DNA of 64,000 bases, taken from the NCBI GenBank assembly GCA_030431455.1, contig JAUIJE010000007.1, positions 248,001-312,000 on the forward strand. Direction: 5' to 3'. Within the stretch, counting starts at the first letter, position 1. Every line of letters starts with the position of its first letter. Positions 28,026 to 37,589 of the stretch are shown in pieces. A model generated the notes under the pieces. That model was not told the DNA's origin. It worked only from the letters and a program-made list of their open reading frames with translations, and did no database searches. A program made the translations under genes and the position numbers. This stretch comes from a bacterium (GTDB lineage Bacteria; Myxococcota; UBA727; JAUIJE01).

Positions 28026-28994
28026 ATGTCCGACGCCGCGATCACCCCGCACGACGAGAAAGTCGCCGCTGCCACCGCGCGGCTCGACCAATGCCTGGCC
28101 GGGGTGACCACCTCGTTGCCCAAGATGCAGGGCAAGGTCCGGGACGTGCTCGACCTCGGCGATGAGCTGCTGCTCGTCACCACCGATCGCATCAGCGCGT
28201 TCGACGTCGTGCTCGGCACCGTGCCGGAAAAAGGCGCCCTGCTCACCGAGCAGGCGGCGTTCTGGCTGGAGCACGCCGCCACCGTGATCCCCACGCACCT
28301 CGTGGCCCGGGAAGACGCCCAGGTGCTGCGGGTGCAAAAGGCCACCCCCCTGCCCGTGGAGGTCGTGGTGCGCGGCTACCTCGCGGGCTCGCTGTTGCGG
28401 GAGCCGGCCGAGACCCGCGGGGCCGCCTACGGGTTGTCGGTCGGCGACGTGGGGGCTCACCGCGCGTTCGAGACCCCTCTCATCACCCCGACGACCAAGG
28501 CCGCACGGGGCGCGCACGACGCGCCCATCTCCGCCGCGGACATCGTCGCCTCCGGCCGCGTGACCCAGTCTCATTGGGACGCGGCCGCGCGGGCGGCCCT
28601 GGACCTGTTCGCGCTCGGCCAAAAGGTCGCGGCCGAGCGGGGCCTGTTGCTGGTGGACACCAAGTACGAGTTTGGCCTGGTCGGGGACCAGCTGGTCCTG
28701 ATCGATGAACTGCACACCGCGGACAGCTCCCGGTACTGGGAGGCGGCCGATTACGAAGATCGCCTCGCCCGCGGCGAAGCCCCGCGCATGCTGGACAAAG
28801 AGCGGCTCCGGCGCCGCCTCTTGGCCGATGGCTACGCGGGCGAAGGGCCGCCACCGAGTTTGTCCGACGAGGTCCGGCTCGATGTGTCGATTCACTATTG
28901 GGAGCTGACCGAGCGCCTGGTCGGGCGCCGGTTTGTGCCCCCGGCGGAGGCCGCGCCCGCGCGCCTGTCCGCGTTGCTGCAACGATTCGCCTGA
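28026..28994 (+). CDS. purC: Phosphoribosylaminoimidazole-succinocarboxamide synthase
   Basis: SAICAR synthetase, the step of purine synthesis that joins aspartate to CAIR using ATP. It has 322 residues, the longer eukaryote/proteobacterial form. Visible motifs are GKVRDVLDLGDELLLVTTDRISAFDVVLG (nucleotide site), VVRGYLAGS, ITPTTKA and LVDTKYEFGL followed by LIDELHTADSSRYW. GGAGG lies 7 bases upstream of ATG. No other pur gene adjoins it. The next gene on the strand (DUF4388 protein) begins 27 bases after the stop. Confidence 0.96.
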   Translation: MSDAAITPHDEKVAAATARLDQCLAGVTTSLPKMQGKVRDVLDLGDELLLVTTDRISAFDVVLGTVPEKGALLTEQAAFWLEHAATVIPTHLVAREDAQVLRVQKATPLPVEVVVRGYLAGSLLREPAETRGAAYGLSVGDVGAHRAFETPLITPTTKAARGAHDAPISAADIVASGRVTQSHWDAAARAALDLFALGQKVAAERGLLLVDTKYEFGLVGDQLVLIDELHTADSSRYWEAADYEDRLARGEAPRMLDKERLRRRLLADGYAGEGPPPSLSDEVRLDVSIHYWELTERLVGRRFVPPAEAAPARLSALLQRFA

Positions 28995-29021
28995 GGCGGC
29001 TTTGACGGTAGAGTGAGCGCG

Positions 29022-30317
29022 ATGTCCGTCCCCAAAGTCACCGTGAGCAAGACCGGGAAGGTCGAGGCCCTCGACGACACCGGCGCCCACGTGCTCGGGG
29101 CGCACGCGGGGCAGTACAGCATCCTGCGCGCGGGGGGGATCTTGTTGTTCACCCCTGACGCGGGCACCGGGGCGGGTCCCCGCGATGGCGAACACGTGGC
29201 CATGGCCGGCGACGTGCGGGCGATGCCCCTGCTCGGTCTGCTCAACCTCCTCGGCCAGAACCGCGAGACCGGCCGGTTGGTGGTCAAGCGCGGCCCCCTC
29301 GAGCGGGTGATCATGCTGCGCGAAGGCGACATCGCGTCGGTGGGGAGCAACGCGGCCGAGGACCGGCTGGGGCGTTTTTTGGTGCGGCTGGGCAAGATCA
29401 CCGAGCAGCAGCTGCACGATGCCCTGTCCGAGGCGAGCTACAGCAGCAAGCGTCTCGGTCAAATCCTCGTGCACCGCGGGTGGCTCGACGCGCACGACCT
29501 CTGGGCCACCATCCAGGAGCAGATCACTGAGATCTTCTCCGAGGTGGTCAACTGGGAAGAGGGCTCGTTTGTGCTCTACCGGCTGGACGGCGACTACCGG
29601 TTCCCGTCGACGCCGCCGCTGTCGATGCAGGGCTTGCTGCTCGAGGCGGTGCGCCGCGCGGACGAGATGAGCCGCTTCCGAGATCTCATCCCCGACGGAC
29701 AGACCTGGGTGCGGCGCACGGAAAAGACGCTCCCCGACAGCAACGTCGACGATTTTGAGCGCATCACCTACGACGCGGTCGTCGAGCAGACCAAGATCAC
29801 AGACCTCTGCAAGCGCCTGCACGCCAGCGAGTTCGACACCACCCGCGCGGTCTATGGCCTGGTGCGCATCGGGGTGCTGGAGGTCGCCGAGACCCGCATG
29901 TCCGCGGGCAAGAGCGCCTCGGGGCCGTTCCATTTCGACCAGGACCACCAGAGCAAAATGGAGGTGTTCAACCTCGCGTTTTGCGAAATCCGGGACGAGG
30001 TGGTGCGCAACGGCCGGCTCGACGCGTTCATGGTCGGGGTGCTCAAGTACATGTCCAACCCCGACGGCGCCTACCGTGACGTGTTTCGCGGGGTGACGCC
30101 CGACCCCGCCGGGTCGCTCGACGCGAACAAGATCGAACAGAACCTCGCCAGTCTCGAGGTCCCCGACCCCTTCGGGCTGTTGACCGAAGCGCTCAACGAG
30201 CTGACCTTCTTTATGCTGTTCCAGTGCGGGGAGCTGCTCGACGCCCAGTCCGACGAGAACCTCGGGCGGCGGGTGCGCCTCATCCACAGCGCCCTGTCGG
30301 GCACCAGCGCGGTCTAG
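29022..30317 (+). CDS. DUF4388 (PATAN) domain protein
   Basis: A 431-residue cytoplasmic protein. Residues about 60-200 match DUF4388/PATAN: MPLLGLLNLLGQNRETGRLV, a GDIASVGSNAAEDRLGRFL element, LGQILVHRGWLDAHDL and ITEIFSEVVNWEEGSFVLYR. This domain is associated with gene regulation and gliding signalling in myxobacteria and cyanobacteria. The second half is helical, with a winged-helix-like part (about 245-290, ITYDAVVEQTKITDLCKRLH), and has no recognised name. ATG at 29022 is chosen over a GTG three codons upstream. A signalling adaptor role is plausible; no enzymatic motif is present. Confidence 0.82.
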   Translation: MSVPKVTVSKTGKVEALDDTGAHVLGAHAGQYSILRAGGILLFTPDAGTGAGPRDGEHVAMAGDVRAMPLLGLLNLLGQNRETGRLVVKRGPLERVIMLREGDIASVGSNAAEDRLGRFLVRLGKITEQQLHDALSEASYSSKRLGQILVHRGWLDAHDLWATIQEQITEIFSEVVNWEEGSFVLYRLDGDYRFPSTPPLSMQGLLLEAVRRADEMSRFRDLIPDGQTWVRRTEKTLPDSNVDDFERITYDAVVEQTKITDLCKRLHASEFDTTRAVYGLVRIGVLEVAETRMSAGKSASGPFHFDQDHQSKMEVFNLAFCEIRDEVVRNGRLDAFMVGVLKYMSNPDGAYRDVFRGVTPDPAGSLDANKIEQNLASLEVPDPFGLLTEALNELTFFMLFQCGELLDAQSDENLGRRVRLIHSALSGTSAV

Positions 30318-30324
30318 CGCCCGA

Positions 30325-30900
30325 CTACGGGCTTCGTTTGACCGCGGTGCGCACACGGCCGACGAGCTCGTCGAGTTTGCGCAGGGCCAGCGCGCGCACC
30401 AACGACGTAGGCACGAACCGGCCCACGTCGACGTAGCTCTCATACAAAACTGTGGAGAGCTGGGGCGATTTTTCGGTCACCTTCCAGCGGCCGCGCAGGT
30501 GGCGCACGTCCCCGTCGTCGCCAAACTCGCGCCAGCGGATTTCGTCTTTGTTTTTGCTCAACCGCCGGTCGAGGGTGTAGCGGGCCTTCTGCACCACCGC
30601 GTCGACCTCGAACTCGACCACGATGCGCGCGGCCTCTTTTTTGTGAATGGTCATCTTCTCGACGTCCGGGAACATCTCGGGAAACTTCTCGATGTTCCAC
30701 AAGGCCTCGATGATGCGGGCCCGGGGCGCGGCCACCGAAAATGTCGCCTTGACCCCCTTGATGTCGCCCACGCCCCACTCCGCCTCGGTGCTGCGCACCT
30801 CCTCGACCACCGGGCCGGGCAACGGGTCGGCGGTGGCCCACGCGGGCAGGCTGGCCAGCAGCAGGACGAGGACCGGACGGGGCGCGCGAACCGACAACAT
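30325..30900 (-). CDS. Exported START/SRPBCC-like protein
   Basis: A 191-residue protein starting at the Met before a signal peptide (LSVRAPRPVLVLLLASLPAWATA). The rest is a single SRPBCC/polyketide-cyclase-type fold (VKATFSVAAPRARIIEALWNIEKFPEMFPDVEKM, then RWREFGDDGDVRHLRGRWKV and a C-terminal helix). Such domains bind lipids or other hydrophobic ligands. Its ligand is unknown. It lies 17 bases downstream of the xerD stop on the same strand reading away, so it is probably transcribed separately, though read-through is impossible to exclude. Confidence 0.75.
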   Translation of the reverse strand: MLSVRAPRPVLVLLLASLPAWATADPLPGPVVEEVRSTEAEWGVGDIKGVKATFSVAAPRARIIEALWNIEKFPEMFPDVEKMTIHKKEAARIVVEFEVDAVVQKARYTLDRRLSKNKDEIRWREFGDDGDVRHLRGRWKVTEKSPQLSTVLYESYVDVGRFVPTSLVRALALRKLDELVGRVRTAVKRSP

Positions 30901-30917
30901 GCGCCCAGTGTAGCAGC

Positions 30918-31826
30918 TCACCCTTCGTCGCGGGCCCGGGGATGGTGCTGGGCGTAGAGCCGCTTGAGACGCTCACGGTTGACGTGGGTGTAGATCTCGG
31001 TCGTCGACAAATCTGCGTGACCGAGCATCGCCTGGACCGCGCGCAGGTCGGCGCCGTTCTCGAGCAGGTGGGTGGCGAAGCTGTGGCGCAGCTTGTGGGG
31101 CGAGACCTTGCGGGTCACGCCCGCGTCACGGGCATAGCTCTTGAGCAACTTCCAAAACCCCTGGCGGGTCATGGGCTCGCCCCCCCGTCGCAAAAAGAAG
31201 AACGTCGACGTGGCCCCGGGGCGCAAAAAGCTCTCGCGCCCATCGCTGACATATCGTGACAAGGCGTCGCCGGCGGCCTCGCCAAAAGGCACCACGCGCT
31301 CCTTGTTGCCCTTGCCCCGGCACAGAATAAAGCCGCGCTCGAGGTCCACCCCGTCGGACAGAAGCTCGACCAGCTCGCTCACCCGCATCCCGGTGGCGTA
31401 CAGGGTCTCGAGCATGGCCTTGTCGCGCCGGCCCCGCGGGGTGCTCTCGTCGGGGGCGCCCAGGATCGCCTCCACCTCGTGCACGTCGAGGAACGTGGGC
31501 AGCGCGCGCACAGGGCGCGGCAGCTCGATGTCGGCCACGGGGTTTTCTTTGAGCACGCGCTCTTTGAGCAAGAACCGAAACAGCTGCCGGATGGACACCA
31601 GGTGCCGCGCTTGGCTGCGCACGCTCATGTTGTCTTTGCTCATGCTCACGAGGTGGGCGAGCACGTGCTGGGCCCGCACCTCGTGCACGGTGTCGACCCC
31701 GGCCTCGTCGAGGGCGGCGGCGAGCGCGGACAGGTCGCGCCCGTACGCGGCGATGGTGTTGTCGGCGAGGCCGCGCTCCACCCGCGCCCAGTGCAAGAAC
31801 AGATCGACGGCCGCCCCGGTTTGCAT
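30918..31826 (-). CDS. xerD: Tyrosine recombinase XerD/XerC
   Basis: A 302-residue site-specific recombinase that resolves chromosome dimers at dif. The full catalytic set is present: Arg148 (ATGMRVSEL), Lys172 (GKGNKER), His244 and Arg247 (HKLRH), His270 (LGHADLSTT) and the nucleophile Tyr279 (EIYTHV). The N-terminal SAM-like core-binding domain covers 1-110. Length and a C-terminus ending shortly after the tyrosine fit housekeeping XerC/D rather than a phage integrase, and no attachment site or mobile cargo is near. XerD versus XerC cannot be fully decided without the paralogue. glnD ends 9 bases upstream, so the two are likely one transcript. Confidence 0.92.
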   Translation of the reverse strand: MQTGAAVDLFLHWARVERGLADNTIAAYGRDLSALAAALDEAGVDTVHEVRAQHVLAHLVSMSKDNMSVRSQARHLVSIRQLFRFLLKERVLKENPVADIELPRPVRALPTFLDVHEVEAILGAPDESTPRGRRDKAMLETLYATGMRVSELVELLSDGVDLERGFILCRGKGNKERVVPFGEAAGDALSRYVSDGRESFLRPGATSTFFFLRRGGEPMTRQGFWKLLKSYARDAGVTRKVSPHKLRHSFATHLLENGADLRAVQAMLGHADLSTTEIYTHVNRERLKRLYAQHHPRARDEG

Positions 31827-31835
31827 CCGCGCAGC

Positions 31836-34349
31836 CTACCAGGCTCCGTTCACCACCGGGCCGAGGGCTTGGGCCAGACGCGCCGGGTCCGCCTCGCCTT
31901 CGCCGGTTTTGTCGACGATGAAGCTGTCTTGGACCCGGCTGCCCAACGTCGTGGCTTTGGCCAGCCGCACCCGGTAGCCGCACTCGTCCATGGTCTTGAG
32001 CACCACCGCAAACAAGCCCGGCCGGTCCCGGGCGGTGATGTCGACCACCAGCGCGCCCCAGGAATCGATCTCCTCGGTGATGCGGACCCGGCCGGGGATG
32101 GGCGCGCCTTTTTTGGGCGCCAAAAAGGCCGGCAACGACACCGTGCCGTCGCCGGCCAGGACCTCGTCCAGGGTGCGCTCCAGCCGCTCGGCCTGGGCCT
32201 CGCTCAACGGCTGCCCCGCGCCGCTGTCGACGCGGAACGAGTACAGGGTGCAGCCGTCGGTGCGCCGGTCGACGAACGCGAACACCACGTTGGCCCCTTC
32301 ACGGGCCAGCGCCGCGGCCAAGGCGGTGAGGCCGGGTCCGGTCTTGCCCGTCACCACCCGCACAATGTGATTGTTTGTCCCTGGGGCGGCCACGACCTTG
32401 ACCAGCGGCTGACCGCCAGAGTCCATAAACGCCACGTGGGCGTGGAAGTCCTCGACCAGGGCCCCGCCCCACCGCGCTTCGAGCCCGGTGATGGTGGCGC
32501 CCTCGACGAACCGGTCGATGGCCGGCGCCGCGCCCACCCCGGCCTCGGCCAGCGTCTCCCGGGCGCGCTGTCGCGCGTCCTCGGCCAAGGCCGCGCTCAA
32601 GGGGGCCGCGTCGGGGGATTCGCGCAGGTAGTCGGCCACCGCGCGGTTGAGCGCGCCGAGGAGATGGCCTTTCCACTCGGTGAACATGCCGGGCGCGACC
32701 TGGCTGATGTCCACGAACGTGAGCAGGGTCAGCAGGTCCAGCCGCTCGATGCTCTTGACCACCTCGGCCACCCCGCGGATGACGTTGACGTCGGCGAGGT
32801 CGCGGCGCTGGGAGGTCCGGGACAAGATCAGGTGATGCTCGACGAGGAACTGCACGGTGGCGATGTCGCCCTTGGTCGCGCCCATGCGCCACAGTTCGCG
32901 GCTCGCAATGTCCTTGCCTTCCAGCGAATGGTCCCGGCCGGTGCCTTTGCCGAGGTCATGAAAGAGCGCGCCCAACACCACCAAGCCGGTGTCCGGCAAC
33001 CGGGCATAGGCGGGGGTGAGCGCGGGGGGGACCTCGAAGGTGCCGCTCGCGACCTGGAGCGCGGCGTCGCACACCCGCGCGATGTGCATGTCGGTGGCGT
33101 AGGCGTGCGCGCCGTCCTGGCGAAAGCGGCCCGAGAGCCGGGCGATGTCTTCGAACACCGCGGGCAAAAACCCGTCGACGAGCAGCGGGGCGAACACCGG
33201 GTGCCGCACGTCCTGGCTCTGGCACAACCGCAGCACGGCCCGAAGCGCGGTGGGGCGTTGGTCCTCGGCCGCGGCCGGGTCCTCGAGCGCCCCGCGCAGC
33301 CAGTTCTTGGTCCGCGTGGCCAGGCGCGCGCCGGTCTCGCCCGCCACCCGGTAGGCAGAGATCGCGTCCGCCAGCTGCGCGGGGGTGCTGACCTGGCGAT
33401 GCAGGGCCCCGTCCTTCACGAACCACGGCGCGGGCACGTCACCGGTCACCTTCGGGTGCGGCGGGGGCACGAGCAGCGCCTTGTCGTTCTCCGCCTCGGC
33501 CCAGCGGCTCAAAATGTCATTGGACGCGGACTCGATCTCGCGCGCGGTATTCACGATTTCCGTGAGCAGCGCCTCCGGCGCCCGCAGGTCGGCGCGCAGC
33601 ACCCCCAGCTGCTGGGCGAGCTCGGCTTGCAGCTCGAACCGGACGCGCTCTTCGGCCCGCCCCGCGAGCTCGTGCAGCGCGGCCCGGTACCCGACGAGCT
33701 TTTGGTAGGGGCCGAGCAAGCGGGCGCGTTCGCGCTCGAACAGGCGGCCCACGTCGACGAGGTGAGCCCACGCCGACCGTTCGTGGGGGTCCTGGCGCCC
33801 GCGCCAGAACGACAGGCACAGACCCACCCACAACACCGCGTGTACGTCGCGCAGGCCCCCCGGCAGCCGCTTGAGGTAGGGCTCGAAGTGTTCGGTTTGG
33901 TTGGCGTACCGCTCGCGGCGCTCGAGCAGCTCGCGCACCTTGCTGCGGGCGAGCTTCTTGCGAAAGCCGGGCGAGAACAGGGCCCGCTGGACGGTGGCCA
34001 GGTCCTCGCCCGCGCGCGGCCCGCTCACCGCCACCGCCTCGAGGAGCGCGGTGGCGAGGTGGTCGTCGTCCTTGGCCGCGCGCTTGACGTCCCGGGGGGC
34101 GAGCACGCGCGAGGCCACTTGCCAGCCCCCGTCCCACAGCGTGCGCAGGGCGTGCTCGATGTTCTCGTCGGCGCGGTCGGTCAGGACCAGCAGGTCGACG
34201 TCGGCGGCCGGGCACAGGTCGCGCCGGGCCACCCCGCCGAGACCGAGCACGGTGGCGTCGCAGCCTGCGTCCAAAAACGCCGCGCGCACGCCGGCCCGGC
34301 GTTGGTCGGCGAGTTCGCGCGACCGGCGGAGGGGTTCGTCGGGTGCCAT
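31836..34349 (-). CDS. glnD: PII uridylyltransferase / uridylyl-removing enzyme GlnD
   Basis: A bifunctional nitrogen sensor of 837 residues that uridylylates PII when glutamine is low and removes UMP when it is high. Domains in order are a nucleotidyltransferase (LGGVARRDLCPAADVDLLVL, metal-binding Asp50 and Asp52), a GlnD helical linker with LPGGLRDVHAVLWV, an HD hydrolase (ALFHDLGKGTGRDHS, then a further HD-type motif LVEHHLILS) and two ACT domains at the C-terminus (near 650 and 755, the second with VVDITARDRPGLFAVVLKTM). The usual GRGEL in the transferase motif reads ARRDL here, a modest deviation. glnB and glnA are not in the window. Confidence 0.95.
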   Translation of the reverse strand: MAPDEPLRRSRELADQRRAGVRAAFLDAGCDATVLGLGGVARRDLCPAADVDLLVLTDRADENIEHALRTLWDGGWQVASRVLAPRDVKRAAKDDDHLATALLEAVAVSGPRAGEDLATVQRALFSPGFRKKLARSKVRELLERRERYANQTEHFEPYLKRLPGGLRDVHAVLWVGLCLSFWRGRQDPHERSAWAHLVDVGRLFERERARLLGPYQKLVGYRAALHELAGRAEERVRFELQAELAQQLGVLRADLRAPEALLTEIVNTAREIESASNDILSRWAEAENDKALLVPPPHPKVTGDVPAPWFVKDGALHRQVSTPAQLADAISAYRVAGETGARLATRTKNWLRGALEDPAAAEDQRPTALRAVLRLCQSQDVRHPVFAPLLVDGFLPAVFEDIARLSGRFRQDGAHAYATDMHIARVCDAALQVASGTFEVPPALTPAYARLPDTGLVVLGALFHDLGKGTGRDHSLEGKDIASRELWRMGATKGDIATVQFLVEHHLILSRTSQRRDLADVNVIRGVAEVVKSIERLDLLTLLTFVDISQVAPGMFTEWKGHLLGALNRAVADYLRESPDAAPLSAALAEDARQRARETLAEAGVGAAPAIDRFVEGATITGLEARWGGALVEDFHAHVAFMDSGGQPLVKVVAAPGTNNHIVRVVTGKTGPGLTALAAALAREGANVVFAFVDRRTDGCTLYSFRVDSGAGQPLSEAQAERLERTLDEVLAGDGTVSLPAFLAPKKGAPIPGRVRITEEIDSWGALVVDITARDRPGLFAVVLKTMDECGYRVRLAKATTLGSRVQDSFIVDKTGEGEADPARLAQALGPVVNGAW

Positions 34350-34415
34350 GCCCTTACGCTAGCGCGCCCACCGCGCGCGGAAACGCAAATCGAAGCGCCC
34401 GGCGCAGGCCGGGGC

Positions 34416-36320
34416 TCAGCGGCGGGCGAAGGCTTGGCGCTCGGCCACAAAGCGGGTCACGCCTTTGACCACCCCGTCGGCCACGGCCTCGCGGTAGCTC
34501 TTGCTCCCGAGGCGTTTTTCCTCGACCCGGTTCGAGATGAACGAGGTCTCGACGAGGATCGCGGGCATCCGCGAGCCGAGCAGCACGTAAAAGAGCGCGT
34601 GCTTGAGGCCGTGGTCGTCGACGTTTTTGTAGTCCTTGCGCAGCCGGCCGATCAGGCTGGACTGCACGTGGCGGCCGAGCCGGATCGAGTCGTCCACGTT
34701 CGACTTCATGGCCAGGTCGGCGAGAATGAACTCGAGGTCGCTGATCTGCTGGTCGCCCCCCGCGTCACGGTTCTCGCGGGCGGCGAGGCGCATCGCGTAC
34801 CGGTCGTGGGTGATGTTCAAGTAGTAGGTCTCCACCCCGCGCACCCGCCGCGACGGGTTGGCGTTGGCGTGGATGGAGATGAACAAGTCCGCGCCCGCGT
34901 TGTTGGCGATGTCGGTCCGGTCCTTGAGCTCGACGAAGGTGTCGTTGTCCCGGGTGAGGATGACCTCGAGCTGCGGCATCTTCTTTTTCAGCTTGTCGCG
35001 GATGGTCTTGGCGATGGCCAAGGTCACGTCCTTTTCCTTGAGCCCGCTCGGGCCCACCGCGCCGGTGTCTTTGCCCCCGTGGCCGGCGTCGATCACCACC
35101 CGGCGGACCTCCAGTCCCATTTGCTGGCTGATGCTCACCCCCCCGGGGGCGCCGGTGGTGCCCAGGCGCCGCTTGACCTCGGCGACCTCGACGTCGGCGT
35201 CGCGCAACGCGGCCTTCTTGTCTTCTTTGGTCTCCACCGCGGCGGGGGCCTTGGGCTCGATTTTGGGCTGTACGGGATCTGCGCGGGGGGGCGCCACCAC
35301 CGTGGCCAGCACCGGCGGGGCCGCGGCCGCGGGTTTGGTCAGCGCCAGGCTCAGGGTGTGCTTTTTCTCGTCGAAGGCGACCACGGGCTCGTCGTCGCCC
35401 TCGAGCTCGACCACCACCCGCACGGTGTCCTCGTCGTACTGCGCGGCCCGAACCCGGCTCGCGATCTCGGTGTTCGCGGCCAGCGGCTTCATCACCGCCA
35501 CCGGGAGCTTGGCCGGCCGCAGGTCGTAGAACATGCGCTTGGGCTTGTCCGCGCTCGCGGGGGCCACGCCGACCTTGATCTCGGGCTGCCCGCTCAAGCG
35601 CACGTCCACCCGGCGCTCGGCCTTTTTGCCCCGCAGCTTCACGGACTTGACCCGCACCGCGCGCTGGTCGTCGTCTTTCTCGACCAACACCCCGCGCACC
35701 CGCTCTTCCGGCCCTTCGCCCGCGGTCTGCCGGGACAGCCCCGCTTCCATGGCCGAGGCCACCGCGTCCACCGCCTCGCTCACCGCCCCCGGGGGCGACG
35801 TGGCCGGCGCCGCGGGGGGCGCGGGCAGCCGCGACAGCAGCTCCCGGGCCCGGGGGCCAAAGTCGGGCGCCCCGTCCATGGCCACGATGGTCTCGAGGGC
35901 GGTGCGCGCGCCTTCTTTGTCCCCGCGCCGTTCGAGCCGAAGCCGGGCGACGCGGAACAGCGCGTCGTCGGCCAGGTTGCTCTGTGGATAGCGGTTGGCG
36001 AGTTCTTCGTACGCGGCCAGCGCGTCGTCGAGGTCACTGGCCACGTAGCTGACCGCGTAGAGCTCGTCGAGCAGCTGCCCCACGATGTACAGCGCGTCGT
36101 CGGCCTTGTCGCTGTCCGGGTGGGTGGCCGCGAACTGCCGCATGCGCCGCACTTGCTTGGCATAGTTGTGTCGGAACTTCCGGGCCTTGTCGTCCTTGCG
36201 AAACGCCATCACATCCGCGCGCAGGGACGCGTAGTCGCCGTCACCTCCCGCGGCTGCGGGCACCGCGCACAAAAGCGCCAACACCAGACCCAAGCGAACA
36301 CTGCGATTGCGTTTCTTCAT
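34416..36320 (-). CDS. amiC: N-acetylmuramoyl-L-alanine amidase (AmiC-type)
   Basis: A periplasmic zinc amidase of 634 residues that cuts the amide between muramic acid and L-alanine during cell separation. A signal peptide (KKRNRSVRLGLVLALLCAVPAAA) is followed by TPR-like helices (about 30-170) and an AMIN domain (about 250-350, peptidoglycan targeting). A Pro/Ala/Lys linker leads to the catalytic Amidase_3 domain (about 410-630). Zinc and catalytic residues are in VVIDAGHGGKDTGAVG, an early Glu, SIHANANP and LVETSFISN. The N-terminal TPR is not found in E. coli AmiC but is common in deltaproteobacterial homologues. The start overlaps the stop of the upstream permease gene (ATGA). Confidence 0.93.
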   Translation of the reverse strand: MKKRNRSVRLGLVLALLCAVPAAAGGDGDYASLRADVMAFRKDDKARKFRHNYAKQVRRMRQFAATHPDSDKADDALYIVGQLLDELYAVSYVASDLDDALAAYEELANRYPQSNLADDALFRVARLRLERRGDKEGARTALETIVAMDGAPDFGPRARELLSRLPAPPAAPATSPPGAVSEAVDAVASAMEAGLSRQTAGEGPEERVRGVLVEKDDDQRAVRVKSVKLRGKKAERRVDVRLSGQPEIKVGVAPASADKPKRMFYDLRPAKLPVAVMKPLAANTEIASRVRAAQYDEDTVRVVVELEGDDEPVVAFDEKKHTLSLALTKPAAAAPPVLATVVAPPRADPVQPKIEPKAPAAVETKEDKKAALRDADVEVAEVKRRLGTTGAPGGVSISQQMGLEVRRVVIDAGHGGKDTGAVGPSGLKEKDVTLAIAKTIRDKLKKKMPQLEVILTRDNDTFVELKDRTDIANNAGADLFISIHANANPSRRVRGVETYYLNITHDRYAMRLAARENRDAGGDQQISDLEFILADLAMKSNVDDSIRLGRHVQSSLIGRLRKDYKNVDDHGLKHALFYVLLGSRMPAILVETSFISNRVEEKRLGSKSYREAVADGVVKGVTRFVAERQAFARR

Positions 36321-37477
36321 GCCGTCTCCAGGACAACACCGGCGGACGCCAAATCGTTCCGCCTTGCCAGCAACACGCCGATGGTCGTGGCCATCGGCAG
36401 CGCGAACAACACACCCAAAAACCCGAACAGGTTTCCGAACACCAACACCGACAAGATCACCGCCAGCGGGCTCAGGCCCGCGGACTCCCCCACGATGCGC
36501 GGGGTGAGCACCCACCCCTCCAGAAGCTGCACCACCATCGCGGTGACCACGGCGCCGAGCAGCGGCCACCACACCCCGTCCTGCACCTCGAGCAAGACAA
36601 AGACCGCGCTCAACACCACACACAACGTCGGCGACGCGAACGGAATCAGATACCCAAACCCCGCGATGATCGCGATGGCGAGCGCCAACGGCACGCCGAA
36701 GACCGACAGCCCCACCGCGTAGATCAGCGCCATGGCCAACGCGACCAGCAGCTGCCCGCGCAGCAGGCGTTGCAGCGCGTCGCCCACCGCCCGGGCCCCG
36801 TCGGCCACGGTCGCACGACGACCAGCCGGGAGCAGGCCCATGCCGAACTGCTTGAGTTCGGGAAGCTCGACGAGCACAAAGAACGTGAGCACCGGCACCA
36901 AGAACGTCTGGCCGGCGGCCCCGATCGCCCCCGACGCGGCGGAGAAAAGGCCCGCCGCGCCGCTCTTCACCGCTTTGGTGTTGCCCTTCACGAGGTCGGC
37001 GGCCTGCTGGAGCATGTCGTCGGACACGCGCGCGGACAGTTCGCTCAGGTCACGGGGGATGTGCACGCCGAGCGTGGTCTCGACCCAGCTTTCCAGCGCC
37101 GCGGCCGCGGCCGGCAACCGCGCGACGAGCTCACCGAGCTCGCGCACCAAGGTCGGGACCACGAGCAGGGAAAGGCCCACCAAGAACAAGAACAGCCCCG
37201 CGAGGTACAGCGCCGTCCCCGCCGCCCGGGGCACGCCGCGGGCGGCCAGCCGCTTCACCAAAGGATCGCCGATGAAGGCGAGCACGACCGCGAACAGCAA
37301 GGTGATGAGCACCGTCTTCAGGGACCAGGCGAGGTAGAGCCCGCCGCCGAGCAGCGCGGTGGTGAGCACCAAGCGCGGCCCCACCACCAGCGGCCGCCCC
37401 GCGGGGGTCAGCCGTCCCGCCCGGGCCCGCTTTTGGGCCTCGATGCGCAATCGTCGCTGGCTGTGCTCCAGTGCCAC
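36317..37477 (-). CDS. AI-2E family transporter (PerM/TqsA-like permease)
   Basis: A 386-residue integral membrane protein of the AI-2E exporter superfamily. About eight membrane segments are visible. The first pair is TTALLGGGLYLAW and VLITLLFAVVLAFIGDPLVKRL. A large amphipathic loop (about 115-215) comes next, then the characteristic PVLTFFVLVELPEL, IIAGFGYLIPFASPTL and the C-terminal LVFGNLFGFLGVLFALPMATTIGVLL. The start is GTG at 37477 with GAGGGG 9 bases upstream; longer frames run through non-coding DNA. Some relatives export autoinducer-2, others are Na+/H+ antiporters, so the substrate is open. It is co-transcribed with amiC. Confidence 0.9.
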   Translation of the reverse strand: MALEHSQRRLRIEAQKRARAGRLTPAGRPLVVGPRLVLTTALLGGGLYLAWSLKTVLITLLFAVVLAFIGDPLVKRLAARGVPRAAGTALYLAGLFLFLVGLSLLVVPTLVRELGELVARLPAAAAALESWVETTLGVHIPRDLSELSARVSDDMLQQAADLVKGNTKAVKSGAAGLFSAASGAIGAAGQTFLVPVLTFFVLVELPELKQFGMGLLPAGRRATVADGARAVGDALQRLLRGQLLVALAMALIYAVGLSVFGVPLALAIAIIAGFGYLIPFASPTLCVVLSAVFVLLEVQDGVWWPLLGAVVTAMVVQLLEGWVLTPRIVGESAGLSPLAVILSVLVFGNLFGFLGVLFALPMATTIGVLLARRNDLASAGVVLETA

Positions 37478-37534
37478 CTGAGGTCCCCTCCTGTTCCCTC
37501 CTGGTTCCGGAATACGCCACCGGTCCTCGGCAAT

Positions 37535-37556
37535 CAAAAAAACGGCCCGGGGCCGT
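37535..37556 (-). terminator. Possible minus-strand terminator-like hairpin
   Basis: Read on the minus strand, ACGGCC, three bases and GGCCGT are followed by seven Ts. No minus-strand gene lies just upstream of it, so its function is unclear; it could block antisense transcription running out of the substrate-binding-protein gene into the permease gene. Confidence 0.35.
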
Positions 37557-37589
37557 GTCCCGGTGCGCCCACGGGGGTACATTCTCCGC

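Noticed and set aside
30918-31826. Tyrosine recombinase as a mobile-element integrase
   Set aside because: Length and catalytic spacing fit housekeeping XerC/D. No tRNA, direct-repeat attachment site, transposase or phage gene lies near it.
31479-36722. A 1747-codon open frame on the plus strand
   Set aside because: It is antisense to glnD, amiC and the AI-2E permease. High GC content produces long open antisense frames, and its composition (runs of Arg, His, Gly, Val) matches no protein.
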